From Candidatus Latescibacter anaerobius SCGC AAA252-E07 (GTDB lineage: Bacteria > Latescibacterota > Latescibacteria > Latescibacterales > Latescibacteraceae), in contig AQSL01000144.1 of assembly GCA_000403035.1 (NCBI GenBank), forward strand, positions 7,853-20,942: a DNA stretch of 13,090 nucleotides, read 5' to 3'. The stretch's first letter is position 1; the number at the start of each line of letters is the position of its first letter. Shown piece by piece: positions 5,967 through 11,907 of the stretch. A program made the position numbers and the translations under genes. Under the pieces are notes generated by a model, which made no database searches, was not told the origin of the DNA, and worked only from the letters and a program-made list of their open reading frames with translations.

Positions 5967-6992
5967 GTGGCTGAAACAGAAAAATATATTTACGGAATTA
6001 TAAATTCTAATGAAGCATTATACTTTGGTTCTTTTGGAACAACTGCATGTGAGGAGGTTTATACTATTCCTTATCAAGATATTTCAGTAGTAGTAAGTAA
6101 CTCTGAAATGGTTGATTACACCATTTTACCCAAGGATGCAGTAGTCAGACATCTGTTTAAGCATCAGCAGGTAATCGAAAAAGTTATGGAGGGCTTTACA
6201 GTAATCCCCATGCGATTAGGAACATTTGCATATGATGAAGATGAAGTAAGATATATTTTGGCCAAAGCCTACCTAATGGTTAAGGACATATTTAATAAGA
6301 TATCTGATAAAATCGAGATTGATGTTGTTGCCACTTGGGGTGATTTTGATTCCGTCCTTAAAGTGATTGGAGAAGAAAAGGAGATTAAGGGATTCAGAGA
6401 AAGTCTTTTAACCAATCCTAAAGAGATAACCGTAGACAACCAGATGAAAGTGGGAGCTATGGTCAAAAACCACTTATATAAAAAAAGAGAAAAATATACT
6501 CTAGAAATACAAACATCCCTAAGCAAAATTATCCAAGGAATCAAAGTTCATGAGCTTATGAATGATGAGATGGTCTTAAATACTGCCTTTTTAATAAATA
6601 AAACTAAACAGAAAGAATTTGATAAAAAAATAGAAAAACTAAATACAAAATTTAATAACGAGTTGAACTTTAGATGTGTTGGTCCGCTACCTCCTTATAG
6701 CTTTTACACACTCGAGATCAAGAAGTGGCAATTTGAAGAGATAGATTGGGCAAGAAGAAAACTTGGGCTCCAAAACAACTTTGCAACTAAAGATGAAATA
6801 AAAAAAGCCCATCAGACAATGGCGTTTACTTTTCACCCTGACAAAAATCCCAATACTTCTGGCATAGAGAGAGAATTCGATGAGATAACAAAGGCTTATA
6901 AATTGTTGTGTGAATATTGCGAGGGAGATAGTTGTTCTTTTAGTGAGGAAGAATTCAAAAAGAACGCAATATTAGTCAAGGTAAGAGATTGA
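5967..6992 (+). CDS. gvpF/L: GvpF/GvpL family protein fused to a C-terminal J domain
   Basis: A 341-residue protein starting at a GTG 4 bases after GAAGAGGAG. Residues 1-~252 are a GvpF/L domain: EKYIYGII at the start, KHQQVIEKVMEGFTVIPMRL in the middle, NTAFLINKTKQKEFDKKIEK, and CVGPLPPYSFY at the end of the domain. Residues ~262-315 are a J domain (ARRKLGL, DEIKKAHQTMAFTFHPDKNP, FDEITKAYKLL) with an intact HPD tripeptide at 290-292, the site that stimulates Hsp70/DnaK ATPase. The remaining ~26 residues hold three cysteines (CEYCEGDSC). Family members are usually 210-270 residues, so the tail is an addition. GvpF/L proteins bind GvpA and act as minor shell or assembly proteins. The fusion could bring DnaK to nascent GvpA; no dnaK is in the window. 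Both domains are firm. Confidence 0.93.
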   Translation: MAETEKYIYGIINSNEALYFGSFGTTACEEVYTIPYQDISVVVSNSEMVDYTILPKDAVVRHLFKHQQVIEKVMEGFTVIPMRLGTFAYDEDEVRYILAKAYLMVKDIFNKISDKIEIDVVATWGDFDSVLKVIGEEKEIKGFRESLLTNPKEITVDNQMKVGAMVKNHLYKKREKYTLEIQTSLSKIIQGIKVHELMNDEMVLNTAFLINKTKQKEFDKKIEKLNTKFNNELNFRCVGPLPPYSFYTLEIKKWQFEEIDWARRKLGLQNNFATKDEIKKAHQTMAFTFHPDKNPNTSGIEREFDEITKAYKLLCEYCEGDSCSFSEEEFKKNAILVKVRD

Positions 6993-6993
6993 T

Positions 6994-7764
6994 ATGGAAA
7001 AAGAAGGAAAATATATCTATTGTATTATCGCGACATCACAAGAGAGAAATTTTGGTCCTATTGGAATAGGTGAAAGAGGCGACGATGTCCTAACCATCGG
7101 CTATAATGACCTAAGCATGGTTATGAGCAATCATCCTATAGTTAAATTTGTTGTTAATCGAGAAAACATGTTAGCTCATGAGAAAGTAATTGAGGAAGTG
7201 ATGAAGGAATTTGATGGTGTGCTTCCGGTCAGGTTTGGCACGATTGCATCCAGTGCCGATGAGATAAGGAATCTTTTGGACAGAAGATATAGAGAATTTA
7301 AGACGCTGTTACGAGATATGGACCACAAGGTAGAATTAGGTGTTAAAGGCATATGGAAGGATATGGATGTAATCTTTAAAAAAATTGTAGAAGAAAATAA
7401 AGGGATCAAGAAAACAAAAGAGAATATTCAGAACGATAAAGGTAAGAAAAATATTCAAGCCAAAATGGAGATTGGCAAGATGGTCGAGCATGCCTTAGCA
7501 ATAAAGAAGGAAAAAGAGGCGGAAAGTATAGTAAATACCCTTAAAAGAGCAGCTTTTGATTATAAACTCAATAGAACCGCTGGTGATGAGATGTTTATGA
7601 ATGCTGCTTTTTTGGTTGATAAAGGTAGAGAAAAAGAGTTTGATAATATAATGGTTGACTTAAGTAACAAATACAAAGATAGAATAAAGTTTATGTATGT
7701 AGGGCCTTTACCTGTATTTAACTTTGTCAATATTGTCATTTATCCTGAAGAGTGGGAGAAATAA
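6994..7764 (+). CDS. gvpF/L: GvpF/GvpL family protein, second copy
   Basis: A 256-residue protein beginning one base after the stop of the J-domain copy. Signature segments are KEGKYIYCII near the start, NMLAHEKVIEEVMKEFDGVL followed by PVRFGTI, MFMNAAFLVDKGREKEFDNI, and a C-terminal YVGPLPVFNFVNI. It is most like the copy at 8258 (shared KEGKYIYCII, NMLAHE and PLGIG/PIGIG segments), so these two look like a tandem duplication, now separated by the broken winged-helix gene. A Lys-rich linker (~residues 130-155) is probably a flexible helical insertion. There is no J domain. It probably acts with the other copies in nucleating the GvpA shell. The assignment to F or L cannot be made from sequence alone. 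Confidence 0.93.
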   Translation: MEKEGKYIYCIIATSQERNFGPIGIGERGDDVLTIGYNDLSMVMSNHPIVKFVVNRENMLAHEKVIEEVMKEFDGVLPVRFGTIASSADEIRNLLDRRYREFKTLLRDMDHKVELGVKGIWKDMDVIFKKIVEENKGIKKTKENIQNDKGKKNIQAKMEIGKMVEHALAIKKEKEAESIVNTLKRAAFDYKLNRTAGDEMFMNAAFLVDKGREKEFDNIMVDLSNKYKDRIKFMYVGPLPVFNFVNIVIYPEEWEK

Positions 7765-8065
7765 TGGGTCTATCAGGGACAGAGGCAGAGATTATAAATT
7801 GTGTTGCTAAGTTAAGACAGGCGACCAAAGACCAAATAAGAAGAGAGAGGTGGGTTTTTCGTTAGATTATATCGGTTTTTTATGCCGATATTTAGTCAGA
7901 AAAGGTTTCCTGAATTTCTCTGGCGGCTATTATTCTTTGGCAAAGGCAGGGATAAAGATACACCTAGAAGAAGAGCCAGAGATTGATAGAGCGTTACTTA
8001 AGGAAGTTGCTGGCGAGGTTAGCTCAACAGATCGGCAGAGAATTAAAAAAACAATAAAAGGTTAG
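7764..8065 (+). pseudogene. Winged-helix DNA-binding protein, frameshifted at an AG repeat
   Basis: An ATG overlapping the previous stop (TAATG) opens MGLSGTEAEIINCVAKLRQA but hits TAG at 7863-7865 after 33 codons. A second frame from GTG 7850 to 8065 continues with GFSLDYIGFLCRYLVRKGFL, then GGYYSLAKAGI. Joined, they give a ~99-residue winged helix: helix 1, helix 2, a recognition-type helix with 'SLDYIGFLCRYLVRKGFL', and a two-strand wing. The break lies in an (AG)4 tract at 7842-7849; removing one AG gives an uninterrupted frame reading QIRREVGFSLDY. So the gene is either inactivated, phase-variable, translated by frameshifting or affected by a sequencing error. If functional, it would probably regulate the gvp genes. 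The domain call is moderate; the frameshift is plain in the sequence. Confidence 0.65.
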
Positions 8066-8102
8066 ACTTGTCCCAATTAGAGTATTTTCGATAGTGTGAT
8101 AT

Positions 8103-8172
8103 TGGGTTGCTCTGGCAAAAGGGTATATTGATAATACAGTAATAAAAAAACTTTAGCCGGATGAGCAACCCA
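8103..8172 (+). repeat. Long-range inverted repeat in the intergenic gap before the third gvpF/L
   Basis: TGGGTTGCTC (8103-8112) is the exact reverse complement of GAGCAACCCA (8163-8172). Inside it, TGGC (8113-8116) can pair with GCCG (8156-8159, one wobble), making a 70-base hairpin with a large AT-rich loop. This gap of 192 bases is one of the longest non-coding stretches inside the accessory gene block. Confidence 0.5.
8107..8135 (+). promoter_or_regulatory. Candidate sigma-70-type promoter for the third gvpF/L and downstream genes
   Basis: TTGCTC (8107-8112), a 17-base spacer and GATAAT (8130-8135, five of six bases of TATAAT) form a plausible promoter within the 8066-8257 gap. The -35 element overlaps the left arm of the 10-bp inverted repeat, so a binding protein or the hairpin could modulate it. 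The match of the -35 element is weak (three of six). Confidence 0.3.
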
Positions 8173-8213
8173 TGAGTAAGTTTAGCAGTATTTTCAGTCA
8201 ATTACTGATGATT

Positions 8214-8240
8214 CCCTTAAGTAAGTTTCTTATTTACGGG
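8214..8240 (+). promoter_or_regulatory. Leader hairpin just upstream of the third gvpF/L
   Basis: Bases 8214-8225 pair with 8229-8240 (CCC/GGG at the base, one mismatch at 8217/8237, one G-T wobble) around a TTT loop. It ends 17 bases before the ATG at 8258 and just before the AAGG ribosome element. No T-run follows, so a translation- or stability-related role is more likely than termination. Confidence 0.45.
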
Positions 8241-8257
8241 ATGAAGGCAAGAAATAG

Positions 8258-9025
8258 ATGGAAGTAGCTTTAAAAGAAGGTAAATATATATACTGTATTA
8301 TTGAATCAAATAAGCCTCGTTCTTTTGGTCCTTTAGGTATTGGTGGAAGGGCTGATGAGTTGTATACAGTCTGCTTCAATGGTCTTGCCGCTTGTGTGAG
8401 CAACTCTCCCATAATAAAGTATTCTTGTTTAAGGGATAATATGCTTGCCCATGAAATGGCAATTGAGGAGGTAATGAAGGAATATACAGTCTTGCCAGTT
8501 CGATTTAATACGATTGCTGATGATGAAGAAAAGGTAAAGAAGATATTAGAAATAGATCACGATAGGTTTATAGATGCATTGAAAAATATGGAAGGTAAGA
8601 AAGAACTGGGGCTTAAAGCCATATTTAAAGAAGAAATTATTTATAAAGATATATTAGAAAGGTATGAAGATATAAGGATATTAAAAGAAAAAATAGCTCT
8701 ACTTTCACCCGAAAGAACATATTACCAACGTATGGAAATAGGAAGAATGGTGGAAGCATCTGTACAAAATGAAAGAGAGATCTGCAAAAAGGAGATATTG
8801 GATTCTTTAATACCTTTGGCAGAAGACAATAAAATCAATAATACCTATGGTGAGTTAATGATTTTAAGCGCCGCCTTTTTAGTCAACAGAGACAAAGAAG
8901 TAGAGTTTGACCGGAAGGTTGAGGAATTCAATACAAAATATGGTGATAAAATAAAATTTAAGTATGTGGGAACAATACCGCCATTTAATTTTGTAAATCT
9001 TGTCATTGAAACAGGAAAATATTAG
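8258..9025 (+). CDS. gvpF/L: GvpF/GvpL family protein, third copy
   Basis: A 255-residue protein with family marks KEGKYIYCIIESNKPRSFGP, NMLAHEMAIEEVMKEYTVLP followed by VRFNTI, ILSAAFLVNRDKEVEFDRKV, and a C-terminal YVGTIPPFNFVNLVI. The start is the ATG at 8258 with AAGG about 10 bases upstream; an upstream ATG at 8241 leads to a stop after five codons. It is the closest relative of the copy at 6994. It is preceded by a 192-base gap with hairpins and a promoter candidate, and followed after 2 bases by gvpG, so it probably starts a transcription sub-unit carrying gvpG, the GvpO-like gene and the fourth gvpF/L. Confidence 0.92.
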   Translation: MEVALKEGKYIYCIIESNKPRSFGPLGIGGRADELYTVCFNGLAACVSNSPIIKYSCLRDNMLAHEMAIEEVMKEYTVLPVRFNTIADDEEKVKKILEIDHDRFIDALKNMEGKKELGLKAIFKEEIIYKDILERYEDIRILKEKIALLSPERTYYQRMEIGRMVEASVQNEREICKKEILDSLIPLAEDNKINNTYGELMILSAAFLVNRDKEVEFDRKVEEFNTKYGDKIKFKYVGTIPPFNFVNLVIETGKY

Positions 9026-9027
9026 AT

Positions 9028-9264
9028 ATGTTTTTAATCGATGACATATTACTTGCGCCTTTAAAGGGCGTGATTTGGATTGGGGAAAGGCTTAACGAGA
9101 TAGCAGAAAAGGAATTCTCCGATGAGGGGCGTATAAAAGAGAAACTTATGGAATTGCAACTGAAATTCGAAATGGATGAAATAAGTGAAGAAGAGTATAA
9201 TAGGCAGGAGAAAGAACTTTTAGAGCGCTTAAATGCAATTAGGAAAGCAAAGGAGGAGGTGTAA
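9028..9264 (+). CDS. gvpG: Gas vesicle protein GvpG
   Basis: A 78-residue protein. The N-terminus is hydrophobic (MFLIDDILLAPLKGVIWIGE), followed by a charged, helical remainder (LNEIAEKEFSDEGRIKEKLM; residues ~25-78) with coiled-coil character. This is the standard GvpG pattern: an 'LAPLKG..WIGE' start and a conserved helical hairpin ('L..L...FE..EIS.EEY...E..LLERL'). GvpG is required for vesicle formation where tested and interacts with GvpF/L proteins in haloarchaea. Two bases separate it from the preceding gvpF/L, and one base from the next ATG; a strong AGGAGGAGGTG site for the next gene is embedded in its 3' end. Confidence 0.92.
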   Translation: MFLIDDILLAPLKGVIWIGERLNEIAEKEFSDEGRIKEKLMELQLKFEMDEISEEEYNRQEKELLERLNAIRKAKEEV

Positions 9265-9265
9265 A

Positions 9266-9532
9266 ATGGCTAATATTGAAGAGGCAAGAAAAGCAGTGGC
9301 AGAATTTTTAAGGAAAACTCTCAATGTTAAAGATGTAAAGGTAATTAAGACGGCAAAGGCTGGTGATGGCTGGGAAACTGAGGCTGAAGTATATGAAGAA
9401 AGCTCGTTCATAAAGTCACTCGGTCTTCCCACAAGAGTCCAGGATAGGAATATTTATGCGGTCAAACTAAATAGCAGTTTAGAAGTTGATTCCTATGAGC
9501 GCAAGGGTACAGAAGAGCAAGAGGAAAGATAA
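9266..9532 (+). CDS. Divergent GvpO-like gas vesicle protein
   Basis: An 88-residue protein. The ATG at 9266 is chosen over an in-frame upstream extension because AGGAGGAGGTG (9251-9261) lies just before it. After a helical N-terminus (IEEARKAVAEFLRKTL) come GDGWETEAEVYEESSFIKSL, RVQDRNIYAVKLNSSLEVDS and YERKG. The pattern of W, E-V-E, then Y-x-V-x-L, then Y-x-R matches the two-strand core of GvpO, but similarity is weaker than for the protein at 11490. It has no cysteines or membrane segments and an acidic tail (EEQEER). GvpO is essential in several hosts, and in haloarchaea it affects gvp expression. This one is likely a duplicate with a separate role. Confidence 0.75.
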   Translation: MANIEEARKAVAEFLRKTLNVKDVKVIKTAKAGDGWETEAEVYEESSFIKSLGLPTRVQDRNIYAVKLNSSLEVDSYERKGTEEQEER

Positions 9533-9534
9533 AA

Positions 9535-10344
9535 ATGGAGGGATTATATCTTTATTGCATAAGAGAAAAAATAGAAGATGCTCCTGGAATTTCTGTAAAA
9601 GGAATTGATGGAAAGGGAGAGGTTTTTATCCTTGTTCATGGCCAGTTAGAAGCAGTGGTAAGCAAGGTTTCCTTAAAAGAATTCAGTTCTGAAGAGATTC
9701 AGAAAAAAGCCCAGGAAGACTTAAACTGGATTAAAGAAAAAGCCCTTCTCCATCAAAAGGTTATAGAAGAAGCAATGAAAAAGAACGATAAGCTCTTAGA
9801 TCTAATTCCTATGAGGTTTGGGATCATCTTTAAAGAGGAAACAAAATTAAAACAGACTCTATATAAAGATTATACCAAGATTAAAGAAACATTAGAGAGA
9901 ATTCGGGGAAAACAGGAATGGAGCCTAAAGGTGTATTTAAAAGACAAAGAAAAATTTGAAGAAGTGGTAAAAGAAAAGAATCCACTAATAAAGGAAAAGG
10001 AAAAAGAGATAACAAATTTACCTGAGGGTATGGCCTTTTTTATGGAAGAGGAGTTAAAAGAGGTTATCTTTAAAGAAGTAGATAAAGATTTAAACGATTT
10101 TGTAGAGGTTGTTTTTGAGGATTTTAAAAAGCAAGCCATGGATTCCGTTAAAAATAAGATTTTGGAAAAAGAATTAACCGGAAAACCTGAGCATATGATT
10201 TTAAACGCTGCCTATTTAATCCCTGAGGAAAAGGTTGAGAATTTTAAAAAAGAGGCTGAAATTCTCAATCAAAAGATACAAGAAAAAGGGATTTACCTTG
10301 AGTATAGCGGTCCTTGGCCACTTTATAATTTTACATCTTATTAA
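9535..10344 (+). CDS. gvpF/L: GvpF/GvpL family protein, fourth copy
   Basis: A 269-residue protein starting 2 bases after the preceding stop. It opens with GLYLYCIREKIEDAPGISVK and GQLEAVVSKVSLKEF, followed by HQKVIEEAMKKND, LIPMRFGIIF, MILNAAYLIPEEKVENFKKE and a C-terminal YSGPWPLYNFTSY. This layout is closest to the canonical bacterial GvpF/L type ('LYLYCI', 'GPWPPYNF'). It differs clearly from the other three copies (no 'FGP.GIG' segment; a Lys/Glu-rich middle section), so it is an old paralogue rather than a recent duplicate. Its place just before the GvpA-family/GvpK gene is a common gvp neighbourhood. Confidence 0.94.
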   Translation: MEGLYLYCIREKIEDAPGISVKGIDGKGEVFILVHGQLEAVVSKVSLKEFSSEEIQKKAQEDLNWIKEKALLHQKVIEEAMKKNDKLLDLIPMRFGIIFKEETKLKQTLYKDYTKIKETLERIRGKQEWSLKVYLKDKEKFEEVVKEKNPLIKEKEKEITNLPEGMAFFMEEELKEVIFKEVDKDLNDFVEVVFEDFKKQAMDSVKNKILEKELTGKPEHMILNAAYLIPEEKVENFKKEAEILNQKIQEKGIYLEYSGPWPLYNFTSY

Positions 10345-10348
10345 ACTT

Positions 10349-10882
10349 ATGATTAAAAAAACTGATAATGTAACATTAGTAGATGCCTTAGATAAGGTTT
10401 TAGAGAAAGGCGCAGTTATCACTGGGGATATAGTGATAAGGGTAGCTGATGTGGATCTTGTCTTTTTAGGCTTACGGCTTATCCTTACATCAATTTCCAA
10501 GGCCGAAGAACTGTCTGGCAAGAGTTTCAGTGATCCAGATAAAGAGTTTACCCCTGAAGATATAGAATATATACAGAAATTACAAAGGGAGATAAGAAGA
10601 GCCGAAGAAAATATTCCTAAACTTATTGATCTAGGCAATCCTAAAAAGACAGAACAAGGTTTAGCTAAATTAATTTTAACCCTTGTTGAACTTATAAGAA
10701 GACTTATGGAGAAAGAAGCCTATAGGAGAGTAAAGAGAGGAAAGTTATCCAATATAGAAATTCAAAAATTGGGATTAAGCCTTAAGGCTGTTCAAAAAAA
10801 GATAAAAGAAGTTCAGACAATCTTTGGTATTGAGGATGAAGAGCTAAATTTAGACTTAGGTCCTTTAGGAAATTTAATGTAG
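10349..10882 (+). CDS. gvpK: Fusion of a GvpA-family (GvpJ/S-type) domain with GvpK
   Basis: A 177-residue protein from the ATG at 10349, 4 bases after the preceding stop; the frame is open further upstream but that part lies inside the previous gene. Residues ~8-53 are a GvpA-family domain (VTLVDALDKVLEKGAVITGD, IVIRVADVDLVFLGLRLILT) with the 'DKVLEKG' and 'LR..L' pattern of GvpA, GvpJ and GvpS. Residues ~87-173 are GvpK (GLAKLILTLVELIRRLMEKE, YRRVKRGKLSNIEIQKLGLS, LNLDLGPLG). In most clusters these are separate, often adjacent genes; here no stop or start separates them. GvpA-type domains form the shell or its minor parts, and GvpK is an essential accessory protein. The fusion fixes their ratio at 1:1. 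Confidence 0.93.
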   Translation: MIKKTDNVTLVDALDKVLEKGAVITGDIVIRVADVDLVFLGLRLILTSISKAEELSGKSFSDPDKEFTPEDIEYIQKLQREIRRAEENIPKLIDLGNPKKTEQGLAKLILTLVELIRRLMEKEAYRRVKRGKLSNIEIQKLGLSLKAVQKKIKEVQTIFGIEDEELNLDLGPLGNLM

Positions 10883-10892
10883 GAGAAAAAAG

Positions 10893-11156
10893 ATGCATAA
10901 AGAAGGAGCTAAAATAAATTGTGTAACATTTCAAAAGCAAGAAAAGGTAATAAAGGATATTACTGATAAGATTAATATGGCTAAGGGAGTGCGAGAGAAA
11001 GCGATATTTGCCGAAGAATTACAGAAAGAAGTAGATATGCTTTTAACTTGTCCGGATTATGATGATAAAAAATTAGACTGTAAGAATTGTCGTTTCATTG
11101 CAAATTTGCGTAAGAAAACCTCATGTTTAATTATAAAAGCTAAAAAGTTAGTATAA
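10893..11156 (+). CDS. Small four-cysteine protein, unknown function
   Basis: An 87-residue protein with AGGAG 7 bases before the ATG. It is helical and charged in the first half (KQEKVIKDITDKINMAKGVR, EKAIFAEELQKEVDMLL). The second half has Cys53, Cys63, Cys66 and Cys78 in the order C-x9-C-x2-C-x11-C (CPDY, LDCKNCRFI, SCLI), plus Cys10. The last four cysteines could bind one zinc ion. I recognise no family. It lies between the GvpA-family/GvpK fusion and gvpJ and is in step with them in spacing, so it belongs to the operon. It may be a further assembly factor or a redox- or metal-sensing protein; neither is shown. Confidence 0.75.
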   Translation: MHKEGAKINCVTFQKQEKVIKDITDKINMAKGVREKAIFAEELQKEVDMLLTCPDYDDKKLDCKNCRFIANLRKKTSCLIIKAKKLV

Positions 11157-11173
11157 GAAAGTCGGAGATAATC

Positions 11174-11479
11174 ATGTCAGAACAAAAAATGATGCACGCC
11201 ACAAATGCTACTAATCTTGCTGATATCTTAGAGCGGGTATTAGACAAGGGAATTGTAATTGCCGGAGATATCCAGATTAAAATTGCCGATGTTGAACTTT
11301 TAACGATAAAGATAAGGTTATTGGTTGCCTCTGTGGATAAGGCAATGGAGATGGGTATAAACTGGTGGCAAACTGATAGTTTTCTTTCCTCAAAAGCAAA
11401 AGAGGCTGAGATAGAAAATGAAAACACAGAGCTGAAAAAGAGATTAGGAAAATTAGAGGAGAAGATTAAAAGTGCATAA
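11174..11479 (+). CDS. gvpJ: GvpA-family minor shell protein, GvpJ type
   Basis: A 101-residue protein with CGGAGA 5 bases before the ATG. Residues ~14-58 are the GvpA-family core (LADILERVLDKGIVIAGDIQ, ADVELLTIKIRLLVASVDKA), with the 'RVLDKGIVI' and 'ELL...R.LVASV' motifs. It goes on with MGINWWQTD, a mark of GvpJ-type proteins, and then a charged coiled-coil tail (residues 73-100). The tail and the GINWW segment argue against it being the main shell protein GvpA, which is shorter. GvpJ proteins are minor parts that set vesicle shape and nucleation. Its stop is inside the ribosome site of gvpO. Confidence 0.92.
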   Translation: MSEQKMMHATNATNLADILERVLDKGIVIAGDIQIKIADVELLTIKIRLLVASVDKAMEMGINWWQTDSFLSSKAKEAEIENENTELKKRLGKLEEKIKSA

Positions 11480-11489
11480 GGAGCAGAAA

Positions 11490-11744
11490 ATGGAAATTAA
11501 AGATATTGTGGAAATTGCTAAGGCGGGGTTGGTTCAACTTACCGGATTTAGTTCTCCCACTGCGATAGGAATAAACAAAGAAGCGGATATATGGCACATT
11601 ACTGTAGAAATAATAGAAAAACCTTCGGAAGCAGTTAATCTGGAGCTTCTTGGAATTTATGATGTCCGAATAGATGCTTCTGGAAATCTTCTTGGTTATG
11701 AGAAAATAAGGATGAGGAAGCGTGGTGATGTTCAAAAAGGGTAA
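11490..11744 (+). CDS. gvpO: Gas vesicle protein GvpO
   Basis: An 84-residue protein. The ATG at 11490 is preferred to the in-frame GTG at 11472, because AAGGAG (11478-11483) is well placed for it and the GTG lies inside gvpJ. It shows the GvpO pattern: a helical start (IKDIVEIAKAGLVQLTGFSS), then IWHITVEIIEKPSEA, LLGIYDVRIDASGNLLGYEK and R.RKRGD. The 'W...VE..E' and 'YDVR.D..GNL.GYEK..' strands are the family core. It is a soluble protein required for vesicle formation in several hosts. It is a better match to GvpO than the gene at 9266. A possible weak terminator hairpin overlaps its 3' end. Confidence 0.9.
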   Translation: MEIKDIVEIAKAGLVQLTGFSSPTAIGINKEADIWHITVEIIEKPSEAVNLELLGIYDVRIDASGNLLGYEKIRMRKRGDVQKG

Positions 11745-11844
11745 ATATGGGAACCCTTATTTAATAATTGTTCCTCCGGTTTACAGTATCTTAGATGACA
11801 ATCATCGAACAAGAAAAGAAATAAGTAAGAGATTACTTGGATAA
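11728..11844 (+). CDS. Possible 38-residue ORF overlapping the gvpO end
   Basis: An ORF starting at the ATG at 11728, 17 bases inside gvpO in another frame, with GAGGAAG about 7 bases upstream. The product (MFKKGKYGNPYLIIVPPVYS, then a basic end DDNHRTRKEISKRLLG) is basic with a short hydrophobic core. No family is recognised. It may be a real tiny protein, the remnant of a longer gene, or chance. Confidence 0.3.
   Translation: MFKKGKYGNPYLIIVPPVYSILDDNHRTRKEISKRLLG
11737..11762 (+). terminator. Weak candidate terminator at the end of gvpO
   Basis: AAGGGT (11737-11742) pairs with ACCCTT (11753-11758) around a 10-base loop and is followed by ATTTAATAATTG, an AT-rich but not T-pure stretch. 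It may end the main gvp transcript, after which gene density falls. The short stem and interrupted T-run keep confidence low. Confidence 0.3.
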
Positions 11845-11860
11845 GAATAAAAGGCGGGTT

Positions 11861-11889
11861 TTTGAACATTTGCGACGTTCAAAGCAAAT
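11861..11889 (+). promoter_or_regulatory. Two mutually exclusive hairpins (A-B-A'-B' arrangement)
   Basis: TTTGAAC (11861-11867) pairs with GTTCAAA (11877-11883), and ATTTGC (11868-11873) pairs with GCAAAT (11884-11889). The arms interleave with no spacer except GAC, so only one hairpin can form at a time in a normal RNA; a true pseudoknot would lack room for its loops. The element lies 18 bases before the GTG at 11908. Confidence 0.45.
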
Positions 11890-11907
11890 TCATGAAGGAA
11901 TTGGGTT

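Noticed and set aside
7841..7860. Programmed ribosomal frameshift in the winged-helix gene
   Set aside because: The tract is an AG repeat, not a standard X-XXY-YYZ slippery site, and no clear stimulatory structure follows; a repeat-length change is simpler.
9233..9265. Upstream extension of the GvpO-like protein
   Set aside because: Overlaps gvpG, and the strong AGGAGGAGGTG site points to the ATG at 9266.
10235..10348. 38-residue upstream extension of the GvpA/GvpK fusion
   Set aside because: Lies wholly inside the fourth gvpF/L gene; the family match begins just after the ATG at 10349.
11861..11889. Integron attC or XerC/D dif-type recombination site
   Set aside because: The arms do not match the core site patterns (no GTTRRRY or RYYYAAC), and no integrase or cassette is nearby.
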